Assembly: GCF_000011185.1 (NCBI RefSeq)
Contig: NC_002689.2
Location: 992,001 to 1,056,000 of the forward strand
Direction: 5' to 3'
Origin: Thermoplasma volcanium GSS1
GTDB lineage: Archaea; Thermoplasmatota; Thermoplasmata; Thermoplasmatales; Thermoplasmataceae
Length of the DNA: 64,000 bases
The translations under genes and the position numbers were made by a program. This document shows, one piece after another, positions 9,389 through 17,838 of this stretch. The stretch's first letter is position 1. Each line of letters starts with the position of its first letter. The notes beneath the pieces are model-generated. The model was not told the origin of the DNA. It saw only the letters and a program-made list of their open reading frames with translations, and ran no database searches.

Positions 9389-9742
9389 TTACCTGTATTT
9401 TTCTTTAAACAGTTTACCTGCAATTCTTTTCCCGTCTTTAGTGAGTTCATAGTAGATGCCTGCGGGCTTATAGTTTATTTCGCGTGCCTTTATCTTTATC
9501 CATGGTTTTACCGAGGAAGTTGGAGATCTTTTTAATGGCCCCTGAAAGACCCTTATAAGCCTAAGACTTTCCATTTTCTTGCATTTCTCCTTGATCTCTT
9601 TCTCATCGTAGGTAGGGGCCCAACCGCTGGCACCGAGGAGCCGATGCGCCATATATTTTGGGCTGTCTGGACCATACCTATAAATGTGTACTAGTATCTT
9701 CTCGCATAACTCACCCAACTCAGGTTCGTCTTGATTAACCAT
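9389..9742 (-). CDS. Small winged-helix-like protein
   Basis: 117 residues. The first 30 form a helical segment (ELCEKILVHIYRYGPDSPKYMAHRLL), and a later helix (EKCKKMESLRLIRVFQ) precedes a strand-rich end with YYELTKDGKRIAGKLF, the wing and final helix common in archaeal transcription regulators. Target unknown. Its ATG lies only 14 bp beyond the right end of the tnpB element, so its own promoter has apparently been displaced (see findings). Confidence 0.65.
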   Translation of the reverse strand: MVNQDEPELGELCEKILVHIYRYGPDSPKYMAHRLLGASGWAPTYDEKEIKEKCKKMESLRLIRVFQGPLKRSPTSSVKPWIKIKAREINYKPAGIYYELTKDGKRIAGKLFKEKYR

Positions 9743-9756
9743 CTCTCATTGGCTTT

Positions 9757-9780
9757 GTCAAATATCCGTTGATATTTGAC
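9757..9780 (-). repeat. Perfect hairpin at the tnpB right end
   Basis: GTCAAATATC and GATATTTGAC, 10-bp perfect arms around a 4-base loop. The hairpin encodes the last residues of TnpB (QISTDI) and contains the stop codon. It could be the subterminal structure recognised by TnpA and the 3' end of the reRNA/omega-RNA scaffold. Confidence 0.6.
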
Positions 9781-10939
9781 TTCCTGCCATCTGCTCCACA
9801 TCTTTTGACTGCTTCACAGCTTCACCTGGCAGGCCTTTATGGGATCGTTTCAGACATGTCCGATACCTGAATGCAATGTTTATGCATGCATTCACATCAC
9901 GGTCTATCTCAAGACCGCAGGAATCACACTTCAGGATCCTGCCATGCTCTATTCGGGTCAGTGACCCACATACCGAGCACATCCTGCTGGTGTTCCTTGT
10001 TTCCTTTCTTGTCAGCTCTATGACAGGAAGGCCTTCCCATGATGCCTTATACATTACCTGGGATGCAAGCATCCCATATGGAAATGCATTCTTAAGAAGG
10101 AATCTGTAATCCTTCCCTTTTCCATCGCCCTTCTTTGTAATCTTATTTATTCCCCTAATGTTCTCAAGGACAATCATCTCTTTTCTCGTGGATGCGTTAG
10201 AGACAATTGCCTTGCTTGTTTCATGCATGATCTGCTTTACCCTGTTTCTTTCCCTCTTTCCATACTTTGATAAAATCTTCTCTCGAATCCTCCTGTCATT
10301 CCTGTGGAAATGGGATTCCTTCTTCCTGTAGCGTTGCTTGATCTCAACGACATTTGAGAGATCATATATTTCATGATGGAATTCATTCCCTACTGTTGCA
10401 TTCCTTAAATTCCGATCAACACCGACTGTAGTGGTGCATTCAATAGCATCGACATCCCTCCCTATGGTGAGAGAGAGTGTGTACGCCGACAAAGCAAAAG
10501 AATGCACTTTCACCATCGATGTTGCATCTCTTACATATGCATTCAGTGGTATGCTTTCGTATTCCCTATTGGCTATTGGGATCATTAGGTTTCCGCCAAC
10601 TATCTTAAACCCATAATATGTGGATAGCATTGGTTTCTCGACGTGAGGCACGGTTGCCTTCTGCTTTTTCTTCAATCTCTTCCTGTATGTCTTCACAAGT
10701 GCAACTGCCTTGTTAATGGCTTCTATATAATAATACGAAGGTATCTCGTATTCCTTAAGTTTATGATAAACTTCATTCGATACAGAATTTCTTGATGTAA
10801 GATTCTTCTCAATCATAATATTTATCGTGAAATTGACCATATCAGTAAACTTATGCATAAGCACCTTCAGGTTATCAGAAGGATAGAAATACTGTTTTAC
10901 GGCCTTGAAAGCGTACACAAATACATATACCACTATCAT
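9758..10939 (-). CDS. tnpB: TnpB, RNA-guided RuvC endonuclease of an IS605-type element
   Basis: 393 residues, apparently full length. RuvC-I Asp175 is in TTVGVDRNLRN, RuvC-II Glu259 in MIVLENIRGI, and RuvC-III Asp348 in IDRDVNACIN. A four-Cys zinc site (C321, C324, C338, C341) is in MCSVCGS...CDSCGLE. TnpB nucleases cut DNA next to the transposon's target motif, guided by an RNA transcribed from the element's right end, which helps the element persist at its site. All catalytic residues are intact. The start codon lies about 30 bp from a TATA element that sits outside the mobile element. Confidence 0.92.
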   Translation of the reverse strand: MIVVYVFVYAFKAVKQYFYPSDNLKVLMHKFTDMVNFTINIMIEKNLTSRNSVSNEVYHKLKEYEIPSYYYIEAINKAVALVKTYRKRLKKKQKATVPHVEKPMLSTYYGFKIVGGNLMIPIANREYESIPLNAYVRDATSMVKVHSFALSAYTLSLTIGRDVDAIECTTTVGVDRNLRNATVGNEFHHEIYDLSNVVEIKQRYRKKESHFHRNDRRIREKILSKYGKRERNRVKQIMHETSKAIVSNASTRKEMIVLENIRGINKITKKGDGKGKDYRFLLKNAFPYGMLASQVMYKASWEGLPVIELTRKETRNTSRMCSVCGSLTRIEHGRILKCDSCGLEIDRDVNACINIAFRYRTCLKRSHKGLPGEAVKQSKDVEQMAGSQISTDI

Positions 10940-10965
10940 ACATAAATTTACTTACAGGTCAAAGG

Positions 10966-10973
10966 ATTAATAG
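10966..10973 (-). promoter_or_regulatory. TATA element upstream of tnpB, outside the element
   Basis: CTATTAAT on the minus strand, about 30 bp from the tnpB ATG. If the element is removed at the proposed ends, this box lies about 26 bp from the ATG of the 9389-9742 gene instead. Confidence 0.45.
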
Positions 10974-11102
10974 ATCAACTAAAATTTGCAAATGTCCCTA
11001 GATTGAAAAGTATATCTTCGTTCATAACGTTTTTTAAAATGCGGTCACGAAATTTGAGATTACCGTGATTAAAAATATTTATTTTAGGGAAATTAAGGAG
11101 CT

Positions 11103-11975
11103 GTGAAATACCAGGACAGCGCCGTGTCTGAAATAATAGGTACGGTTATACTCTTCGCCATAGTTGTTACTTTAGTAACGGCTTACATGTCTTGGTATGT
11201 TCCCTTACAGGAAGAAAGGTCCCAAGGGGAATACTATTCGGAAACATTGTCCGCAATAACCCAATTTGTGAGTAAAACTTACCAAAACAGCACCTTCGTA
11301 CAAGAGTTTCCTTCCGGCATATATTCAGGGATTGGCTCTACAGCTGATACAGCAGTCTCCTACAGTAATTCTTTAACGTCTTCTCTAAATGTAACTATGC
11401 AAATTGAGCTGAATGCCTCTGGCAAGCTGAAATATGTAAATGAAACGGAGGCATACACGACCGCGGGAATATTGAAAAGCTATCCTTATACAGATTTCTT
11501 AAAGGTTGAAACTTTCAATGTATATGGAAACTTTATATCTATTGATAAGACGTATTACGGACCTCTAAACTTCAACCTATCGAGCAACGAATTAAGATTC
11601 AATGGCGTTTCTTTATCTTCAAAGGGAAGCGTAGTTTCATCCCCGTCTTCTATATCTGTCTCAGGGGTTCCTGTTGAATCAAAGATCTTCCAAGCAGTCA
11701 AGGGGCAAATTCTGAATTTAAGCGGAACAAAAGGAATTGTAGAGAAAATAACAATACTCTCGCTAAACTATACTTTAAACGGAAGTTTTTCATTATCCTT
11801 ATTCCGCTATCTATCCTTCGCATTGAACGGGACTATAGAAGCGAACGAAGATAGTTTTAGATATAATAATATGACAATAAAATACGCTCAAAACTTTCTA
11901 AATGTTTCATCGATATCATCCTTCACTGTGAATGATTTCTATATCAACTACAGGGATTTCTATATTGCATTTTGA
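11103..11975 (+). CDS. Pilin-like archaeal surface protein
   Basis: 290 residues from GTG at 11103. The N-terminus MKYQDSAVSEIIGTVILFAI is a class III-type leader and hydrophobic stalk, matching archaeal type IV pilin/DUF1628-like proteins. The rest is a long Ser/Asn-rich extracellular region with many sequons (NST, NVT, NAS, NLS, NGT), so heavy N-glycosylation is likely. AAATATTTAT about 30 bp upstream may be the TATA box. No assembly ATPase or platform gene is nearby. Confidence 0.75.
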   Translation: MKYQDSAVSEIIGTVILFAIVVTLVTAYMSWYVPLQEERSQGEYYSETLSAITQFVSKTYQNSTFVQEFPSGIYSGIGSTADTAVSYSNSLTSSLNVTMQIELNASGKLKYVNETEAYTTAGILKSYPYTDFLKVETFNVYGNFISIDKTYYGPLNFNLSSNELRFNGVSLSSKGSVVSSPSSISVSGVPVESKIFQAVKGQILNLSGTKGIVEKITILSLNYTLNGSFSLSLFRYLSFALNGTIEANEDSFRYNNMTIKYAQNFLNVSSISSFTVNDFYINYRDFYIAF

Positions 11976-12342
11976 AAGATGCAGATGACTACCCATACAT
12001 ATTATTTAATCCAATGCTAAGGATTGTATTTGGCTTATTTTATTTTACTTCAAGGATATAGTCGTATTAAAATCTTAGAGAATCCGCAGCTAAAAAGGTA
12101 TTGACATTGTAGATTTCGTATAGGAAATGAAGTGCTGTATGCCATTCCAGTATTAAGGGATCCAATTATAAGGGATGGTAAGTCCTACATAGGGAGTTTA
12201 GAAGTTTAAGTCCTTAAAGATGATGTTTAATAGCCCAGCTTTTAACTATTTAATGCAATGGAATTTTTTGCGGTTATGCTATCGTACACAGGAACGCAAA
12301 TCATAATAAAATACTATTTATACCCAATTTCGATATAAACGC
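11976..12342. other. Long gap containing a degraded ORF
   Basis: This AT-rich gap separates the pilin-like gene from the glycosyltransferase. Its only coding-like content is the interrupted frame at 12024-12209. TATTTATA at 12315-12322 is a likely TATA box for the downstream gene. No tRNA, repeat or element end was seen. Confidence 0.5.
12024..12209 (+). pseudogene. Possible degraded small gene
   Basis: A frame starting at TTG 12024 and ending at TAA 12207-12209 has one in-frame TGA at 12102-12104. On either side it reads like protein: LQGYSRIKILENPQLKRY before and IGNEVLYAIPVLRDPIIRDG after. Not recognised. A decayed gene or chance are both possible. Confidence 0.25.
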
Positions 12343-12447
12343 ACGATTAGGATCTTAATATTTCTGTCCATACTTTTCAGTGTCATTTCGACAATTTACT
12401 ACTTTGCGAATAGCTACTTTTCATTCAGTTATAAAGAAGAAAATAAG

Positions 12448-13578
12448 ATGACAATAAGATATTCTACTAAGGACGTGACGATCGTTGTACCAGTATACAA
12501 CGAAGAAGTTGGTATATTTGCAGAAACCATGAAATCGCTAAGGAACCAGGGTGCAGTTGTTAAAGTCTTCGGCGACAGCTGTGATGGTGTTTACAAGCAA
12601 ATAGCAGAGTCCATGGGCTTCGATTTCATAAAGATAGAGGAACACGTAGGAAAGCGCGGCGTTCTCTCTAGATCTATGCAGTACGTTGATACTCCACTGG
12701 TAATGTTTGTAGACAGCGATACTGTACTGCCTCAGGGTGCTGTGTTAGACATGCTGAAATATTTCGATGATCATGTAGGCGGAGTTGGGACCAACATAAC
12801 GATAAACAAGAGTGGGCATCCTGTTTCTTATTCTTCCGAATTTGTAGAAAGAGTAAGGGAGGTTATATTCAAGTCTATATCCAAAAACAGTTCAGTAATG
12901 GTACTTGACGGTAGATGCGCCATGTACAGGGCAGATCTAGTGAAGCCTTTGCTTACTTCCAAGGAATTCACTGAAAACATAGTGATGGGCCGAAAAAGCA
13001 AGCTTGGTGATGATAGGCAAATTACTTCTTACTTAATAAGGCAGGGGTATAGAACGGTGAAAGATTATAATGTTTACGTCAGAACATACCAATATTCTAG
13101 TTTCAAGAAATTTTTTAGACAGCAGGTAAGGTGGGGAAGAGTCGGATGGACCTATTTCTTTAAGGATATATGGAATGGCACTGCAAGGAAAGCAGGGGCC
13201 CTTTATACTTTTGATTTGCTTTATATGTATCTGCTCCCTCTCTTCACTACTATTATAGCTATTCTCTCCTTAATTTACATTTTACCCCATATACACTTCT
13301 TCTTTGGTGGATCGGGGAAGATTGTGTATGCCGATGCGTACCTACGACTACGATTACACGATCCTTCGTTTATTCCTATTTTTTGGATCATCAGAACGAT
13401 AGTCGGATTCCTGAATACTGCAGCAATTGTCATCTTTGGCGTCACAATATCAGTTACTATCAAAAAGGAAAGATTTAGAGTTTTTGCTTATGGCGCACTA
13501 GGGCTGCTGCTAATGTACATTTCCACTATCTACGCGCTATTCACGTTCTTTAAGCAGGATAAATGGCTTACCCGCTGA
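12448..13578 (+). CDS. Family 2 glycosyltransferase, membrane-bound, hyaluronan-synthase-like
   Basis: 376 residues from the first ATG. The GT-A domain has TIVVPVYNEE, the nucleotide-sugar DSDTVLPQ motif, a DDRQ acceptor motif and QQVRWGR (QxxRW). Two to three transmembrane helices follow from about residue 255. This is the layout of processive GT2 enzymes that make or export polysaccharide. The frame is open for 46 codons before this ATG and encodes a basic stretch plus a transmembrane helix (ILIFLSILFSVISTIYYF) but has no ATG/GTG/TTG; an ACG at 12343 fits a leaderless start. The true protein probably begins there. Confidence 0.88.
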   Translation: MTIRYSTKDVTIVVPVYNEEVGIFAETMKSLRNQGAVVKVFGDSCDGVYKQIAESMGFDFIKIEEHVGKRGVLSRSMQYVDTPLVMFVDSDTVLPQGAVLDMLKYFDDHVGGVGTNITINKSGHPVSYSSEFVERVREVIFKSISKNSSVMVLDGRCAMYRADLVKPLLTSKEFTENIVMGRKSKLGDDRQITSYLIRQGYRTVKDYNVYVRTYQYSSFKKFFRQQVRWGRVGWTYFFKDIWNGTARKAGALYTFDLLYMYLLPLFTTIIAILSLIYILPHIHFFFGGSGKIVYADAYLRLRLHDPSFIPIFWIIRTIVGFLNTAAIVIFGVTISVTIKKERFRVFAYGALGLLLMYISTIYALFTFFKQDKWLTR

Positions 13579-13628
13579 TCGATCAGGCTTATCGCAATAT
13601 TTCATTAGCCATCGTAATATGCACCTTC

Positions 13629-14378
13629 ATGATATTGACGTCATCAGATGAGGATTGCACTTTAGAAAATAAAACTGTGAATTGCAAAAACAAGAAGATC
13701 TTCATTCCTCCAAATTTCGTTGCTTCACCTGGAGACTTAATAAGCGTAGACGGCCAACCCTTTATTGTAGCCAAATTTATGCCATTCAACTATGGGAGGC
13801 TTATCAAAAGGCGTACCCAGATAATATCGCCAGCTGATGCTGCATACATTATTATGAGGACTGGCTTGGGCATAGGAATGAAGGCAATGGAGATAGGAGT
13901 GGGTTCAGGCAACCTGAGTGCATATATATTGTGGGCTATAGGAAAGGAGGGGCATCTTACACTCGTTGACAGGGAAATGGAGAGCATTCAATTTTCTCTT
14001 AACAATTTATCAAAGTTTTATGATCTGGAGAATGTAGATTATGTGATAGGAGATCCATCATCTCTAAAGGTGAACAACGATTACGATGCCCTGTTTGTCG
14101 ATATACCAAATCCGTGGAATTATTTAGAAAATCTCAAAATGGTTTTAAAGCCCGGATCTATGGCAGAGTTCTATTTGCCGAACTTTGACCAGGTAGAAAA
14201 AACTGTTCTTGGGCTGGAAGAACATGGTTTCGTTCACCTAGAAACTGCTGAAATACAAAGGAGAAGGTTAATCGTAAGAAAGGACGCAACAAGGCCAGCT
14301 AGCGATGATCTTACGCATTCAGCATATATGGTCTTCTCTATATTCACAAGTGGATTAAAAGCATCATTGAAGCCGTAA
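13629..14378 (+). CDS. trmI: tRNA (adenine-N1)-methyltransferase TrmI
   Basis: About 249 residues. An N-terminal small beta domain (SPGDLISVDGQPFIVAKF, then YGRLIKRRTQIISPADAAYI) is followed by a Rossmann methyltransferase fold with SAM motif MEIGVGSGNLSAYI and active-site motif FVDIPNPW. The family makes m1A58 (archaea also m1A57) in the tRNA T-loop. The ATG at 13629 is preferred to 13563 because the longer frame overlaps the glycosyltransferase and adds a hydrophobic tail foreign to the family. Its placement next to surface genes seems incidental. Confidence 0.88.
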   Translation: MILTSSDEDCTLENKTVNCKNKKIFIPPNFVASPGDLISVDGQPFIVAKFMPFNYGRLIKRRTQIISPADAAYIIMRTGLGIGMKAMEIGVGSGNLSAYILWAIGKEGHLTLVDREMESIQFSLNNLSKFYDLENVDYVIGDPSSLKVNNDYDALFVDIPNPWNYLENLKMVLKPGSMAEFYLPNFDQVEKTVLGLEEHGFVHLETAEIQRRRLIVRKDATRPASDDLTHSAYMVFSIFTSGLKASLKP

Positions 14379-14485
14379 AACCAATGCAAAAGCTAAGAAA
14401 ATAACAAAGTCTCAAATAAAAATATACAAATGTTTTCTTATTTATCCGGTGAATATAATCTCTTGATAATTAACGAAATATGGGT

Positions 14486-15034
14486 TCAGTAATAACTATC
14501 TATTACTGAGCATATCATGTGTATGGCAGCTATGTGAGCCTCCTGTATTATCGAAGTTACTTCGGAATCTATCATTATCGCTTCTTCGGCAACCTTAGCA
14601 ATTTTGCCTCCAGATCTTCCCGTCATTGCTAATGTTTTGCATCCTAGCTCTTTTGCCCGCTCTAGTCCTTTTACTACGTTCACCGAATTACCAGAAGTGC
14701 TTATCCCAACAACATAATCACCTGGCTTAGCAAAAGCTTCCAATTGCCTTGAGAAAACAACGTCGTAAGAGTAATCATTGGATATAGCCGTTAAAGCTGA
14801 AGTATTCACCGTAAGAGCCATAGCCGGCAGCGCCTTCCTTTCTTTACTAAAATGGCCACTTAATTCAGCAACGAAATGCTGTGAATCTGCTGCGGAACCT
14901 CCATTTCCGAACACGATCAGCTTGCCCCCAGAATTAAATACATTAACTATATCCCTCCCTATCTTTTCAATATGGTTTAAGTCTATGCTCCTCCTTGCCT
15001 TGTTCCCCGCTTCAATGTAATCAGAAAGATCCAT
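14486..15034 (-). CDS. gmhA: Phosphoheptose isomerase (SIS domain)
   Basis: About 182 residues from ATG 15034 (MDLSDYIEAGNKARRS). The single SIS domain has GNGGSAADSQHFVAELSGHF, TVNTSALTAISND and GISTSGNSVNVVKGLERA, all characteristic of GmhA, which converts sedoheptulose-7-phosphate to glycero-manno-heptose-7-phosphate. A TTG at 15076 would add 14 residues. GmhA beside glycosyltransferase genes suggests heptose-containing surface glycans, but no HddA/HddC/GmhB partner is in this window. Confidence 0.88.
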   Translation of the reverse strand: MDLSDYIEAGNKARRSIDLNHIEKIGRDIVNVFNSGGKLIVFGNGGSAADSQHFVAELSGHFSKERKALPAMALTVNTSALTAISNDYSYDVVFSRQLEAFAKPGDYVVGISTSGNSVNVVKGLERAKELGCKTLAMTGRSGGKIAKVAEEAIMIDSEVTSIIQEAHIAAIHMICSVIDSYY

Positions 15035-15164
15035 GAGCTTATAGTGTATAAGGGCATATTTATCCTTTCGTCCCAAATTCTATCATCATTATTTTTTCTG
15101 ATATCTCAAACAAATTCCATACATAGGCTGATAGGTAAAAAACTTATATATCGATGCCTAATAT

Positions 15165-15935
15165 ATGATTGTGAATTCGTTACTGAAAAAAGCCACCATA
15201 ATAATAGTAGCTGTAGCGGTAATAGTTCCTGCAGCTTACTTTGCTATACAGCTTAACAATAAATCTTCGGAAAGTTCGGATCCCCTTTACTATGTTCCTT
15301 CCTCATCGGAGGCTATTGGATATATTAATGTTAACAATACTCGGGCATATTTCTTCTATTCCAACAATTCGTTGGCACTTGTAATTAACACTGGAAGCAT
15401 GGGTGGTACTTTGAATTTCACAGGCCATTTAAGCGATAAAAGCTCCAGTAATAAAACTTCGAATTTAAAATTGTATGAAAGTTTCATGGGCAACAATATA
15501 TACATGATTAGCAATCTTTCATTTTCGATGTATTCATTTACAATAAGGAACGTGACTTTTTACGCTTATGAAAGCAACGGCTTTATAGTTATAGGAAACC
15601 TAAGTGCTGTAAAGTACTCTATCGAAGCTTCAATTAAGGGAAACAATGCAATTTCTATGCATTCTTCCTTAAATACGTCAGCAAACATATCATTATATAT
15701 CCATCCTCTCAATTCTACTGTACTAAAATACGCGTATGCCAACGTTAGCGGCCAAAACTTAACCGCTACTATATCGTTCACCAATTACACCGAAGAATCA
15801 TATTTCCTGTCTATTATATTAAGTTTCAAATCCATAAAGGTAAGGGAAATAAACAATTTAACTGTGAAAATTAGTGGCACTCTACCAAGCAAAGGAGAAA
15901 TAGGTAATATCTTGGGGACCCTTCATGCCGAGTAG
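15165..15935 (+). CDS. Membrane-anchored extracellular protein coupled to an ABC exporter
   Basis: 256 residues. An N-terminal transmembrane anchor (ATIIIVAVAVIVPAAYFAI, about residues 10-28) is followed by a Ser/Asn-rich beta domain with more than ten N-glycosylation sequons. No family recognised. Its end overlaps the ABC permease start by 11 bp, so the three genes to 17639 are probably one translationally coupled operon. It could be an accessory or sensor subunit of the transporter or its cargo; this is inference. Confidence 0.7.
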   Translation: MIVNSLLKKATIIIVAVAVIVPAAYFAIQLNNKSSESSDPLYYVPSSSEAIGYINVNNTRAYFFYSNNSLALVINTGSMGGTLNFTGHLSDKSSSNKTSNLKLYESFMGNNIYMISNLSFSMYSFTIRNVTFYAYESNGFIVIGNLSAVKYSIEASIKGNNAISMHSSLNTSANISLYIHPLNSTVLKYAYANVSGQNLTATISFTNYTEESYFLSIILSFKSIKVREINNLTVKISGTLPSKGEIGNILGTLHAE

Positions 15936-16755
15936 GTTCAGAGTCGCATACTCTTACTATTTAAAAAATTACTACAGATCGAGAAGCTTTTATTTAATGC
16001 TAGTTCTAATTATTATAATAACTAGCATAATGACGTATTTTTCATTTCGCTATCAGCAAAAAATAAATACGTTTCTATCCAAGTTTGGAACAGGCGTACC
16101 CTCCGTATCTCTAAAGTCCAGAGCTCTGGATTATATATGGTCATTTGTACTGGCTGACGTTCCGGTGTACGCCGCTGTATTTTTTGGATCTCCTTCCATA
16201 TCCAGCGAAATTGAAGATCGGACGTCGTTTCATATATTCGCATTGCCTATAGACAGATATACGTTACTCATCTCGAAATACGCAGCTGCTTACACTGTTA
16301 CTCTTATCATTTCTACTATATACGTAATATTTGAAGCTGCAGTTACAAGCATCGTCTATGGAAAGTTAGAAACTTCTCTCTTCTTGGAATCTTACGGCAT
16401 ATTGCTAATATTTATAGCATCCATATTAGCGTTTACATTTTTCATAAGCAGCGTATACAATAGGAACATATACGCCTACATAACAGTGTTAATAATATAT
16501 TTCTTAGTATTTAATGCTGTAGATGTTATTACGAGCTTACTCTACAACGTAACTTCGCCGTATCTACTCAACAACGCAGCCACAGTGCTTATGAGGGTAT
16601 TTATAAACGTGAACCTATTCTCATTTTCCCCAACAATATCCCTTTCGCCGGCACCAACCACAACCGTACTTCTTGCAGTTATCGTGATGATAATATATTT
16701 AGTTGGTTCAATTTCAGCTGCTTCAATTATATTTGAGAGGAAAGAGGCAAAATGA
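15925..16755 (+). CDS. ABC-2 type transporter permease
   Basis: 276 residues with about six transmembrane helices. The first (SFYLMLVLIIIITSIMTYFS) follows a short basic N-terminus, and SEIEDRTSFHIFALPIDRYT matches the cytoplasmic ISxExExGT-like segment of ABC-2 permeases. It would pair with the ATPase that follows (4-bp ATGA overlap) to export lipid, polysaccharide, peptide or drug substrate. Substrate unknown. Confidence 0.85.
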   Translation: MPSRFRVAYSYYLKNYYRSRSFYLMLVLIIIITSIMTYFSFRYQQKINTFLSKFGTGVPSVSLKSRALDYIWSFVLADVPVYAAVFFGSPSISSEIEDRTSFHIFALPIDRYTLLISKYAAAYTVTLIISTIYVIFEAAVTSIVYGKLETSLFLESYGILLIFIASILAFTFFISSVYNRNIYAYITVLIIYFLVFNAVDVITSLLYNVTSPYLLNNAATVLMRVFINVNLFSFSPTISLSPAPTTTVLLAVIVMIIYLVGSISAASIIFERKEAK

Positions 16756-17639
16756 ACAAGGTATCTGTTGAAAAAATTTCGAAATCATACGGGAAGTTTA
16801 GAGCTCTTGATAACGTTAGCTTTGAAGTTGAAGGAAACGGGTGCCTTGTTTTGCTTGGACCCAATGGCGCCGGGAAAACTACGTTGATGAAGACCATGAC
16901 GAACATTATTAGGCCTACATCAGGAAATGTGAAGATAAACGATATAAATGTAAGAGAGAATCCTAAAAAAGCACTCATGAATGTCGGATCGCTGATCGAA
17001 CAGCCCGAGTTTTACTCATACATAACTGGTTACGAGGCATTAATGTTTACTTGCATGATGAGAGGCCTTGATAGGAAGACCTGCGAATCGGAAGTTGAAA
17101 ACCTTGCACGTTTAACAAACTCAAAGGGGTATCTGACTAGGAAGACTAGAGAATATTCAAGAGGTATGAAGCAAAGAGTAGGCTTGGCATCGGCAATGAT
17201 AGGCGACCCGAACATAATAATATTAGACGAACCGACGTTCGGACTCGATCCTTCAGGAATGAAAGAGGTTAGGGATCTCATAATTAAGCTGAAAAAGGAG
17301 AAGTTGATAATACTTAGTACTCATCTTCTTTACGAGGCCCAGCAGCTTGCAGACTGGGTAGCTATCATCAATTCTGGTAAACTGCAATACTACGGAGAGC
17401 AGGAAAAAGAGAACTATATAGAGATAACTGGTAATGTAGATGTAAAGAAACTACCAAATAGTATAGATTCCGTTATATATGCTGGGCAAAATCGCATAAT
17501 AGTCAAGAAAAAAACCGGGGCCAGAAACTCAGAAATAATAGAGAATCTCATAGAATTAGGGAATACGGTCGATACTTTCAACTACTACAGCATTCTGGAA
17601 GATTTATATGTTAACCAGGTTGGAATGACCTCAGACTGA
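16752..17639 (+). CDS. ABC transporter ATP-binding protein
   Basis: 295 residues. Walker A is GPNGAGKTT near residue 39, the Q-loop in SLIEQPEF, the signature YSRGMKQRV, Walker B IIILDEPTFGLDP and the H-loop in LSTHLL. About 80 residues after the NBD resemble the C-terminal extension of exporter-type (CcmA/NatA-like) ATPases. Partner of the upstream ABC-2 permease. Confidence 0.92.
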   Translation: MNKVSVEKISKSYGKFRALDNVSFEVEGNGCLVLLGPNGAGKTTLMKTMTNIIRPTSGNVKINDINVRENPKKALMNVGSLIEQPEFYSYITGYEALMFTCMMRGLDRKTCESEVENLARLTNSKGYLTRKTREYSRGMKQRVGLASAMIGDPNIIILDEPTFGLDPSGMKEVRDLIIKLKKEKLIILSTHLLYEAQQLADWVAIINSGKLQYYGEQEKENYIEITGNVDVKKLPNSIDSVIYAGQNRIIVKKKTGARNSEIIENLIELGNTVDTFNYYSILEDLYVNQVGMTSD

Positions 17640-17838
17640 CGGTAACATATTTAAATCCAAGATAATTTTATGTTGAATCGTGAACATGCATAATCATGCT
17701 AACTGTCCAATATTAAATGGATCAGATCACACACTATTTCAAGATTTCACCTGAAGTACTGATACATTAAAAAATCAACAAAAAATTGACAACATCGATT
17801 ACACAAAACTTATCAGTCAAATATTGTTATTGTGACAT
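17640..17838. other. Intergenic gap before the dehydrogenase-glycosyltransferase run
   Basis: AT-rich, with a TATA-like ATATTTAAAT near 17647-17656 and only very short ORFs (22 codons from ATG 17686). Nothing supportable as a gene. Confidence 0.4.

Larger units (their letters stand above)
9757..10957 (-). mobile_element. Solo tnpB element of the IS200/IS605 superfamily
   Basis: Reading the minus strand, TTTGAC (10963-10958) precedes the proposed left end and the element closes with TTTGAC at 9762-9757, after a perfect hairpin. This gives 1,201 bp with tnpB as the only gene and no TnpA. There are no terminal inverted repeats or target duplication, as expected for this group. The boundary is inferred from the shared hexamer and from the fact that joining the flanks restores a promoter-gene arrangement. 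TnpA would have to act in trans. Confidence 0.6.

Noticed and set aside
9389-9742. TnpA (Y1 transposase) partner of TnpB
   Set aside because: The adjacent 117-residue protein has a winged-helix pattern and no HUH or catalytic Tyr arrangement.
11103-11975. Archaellin
   Set aside because: It has a pilin-like stalk but its long sequon-rich body, single copy and absence of fla/arl genes nearby argue for a pilin-like surface protein.
12102-12104. In-frame TGA as a selenocysteine codon
   Set aside because: There is no SECIS-like structure apparent and Thermoplasma is not known to use selenocysteine.
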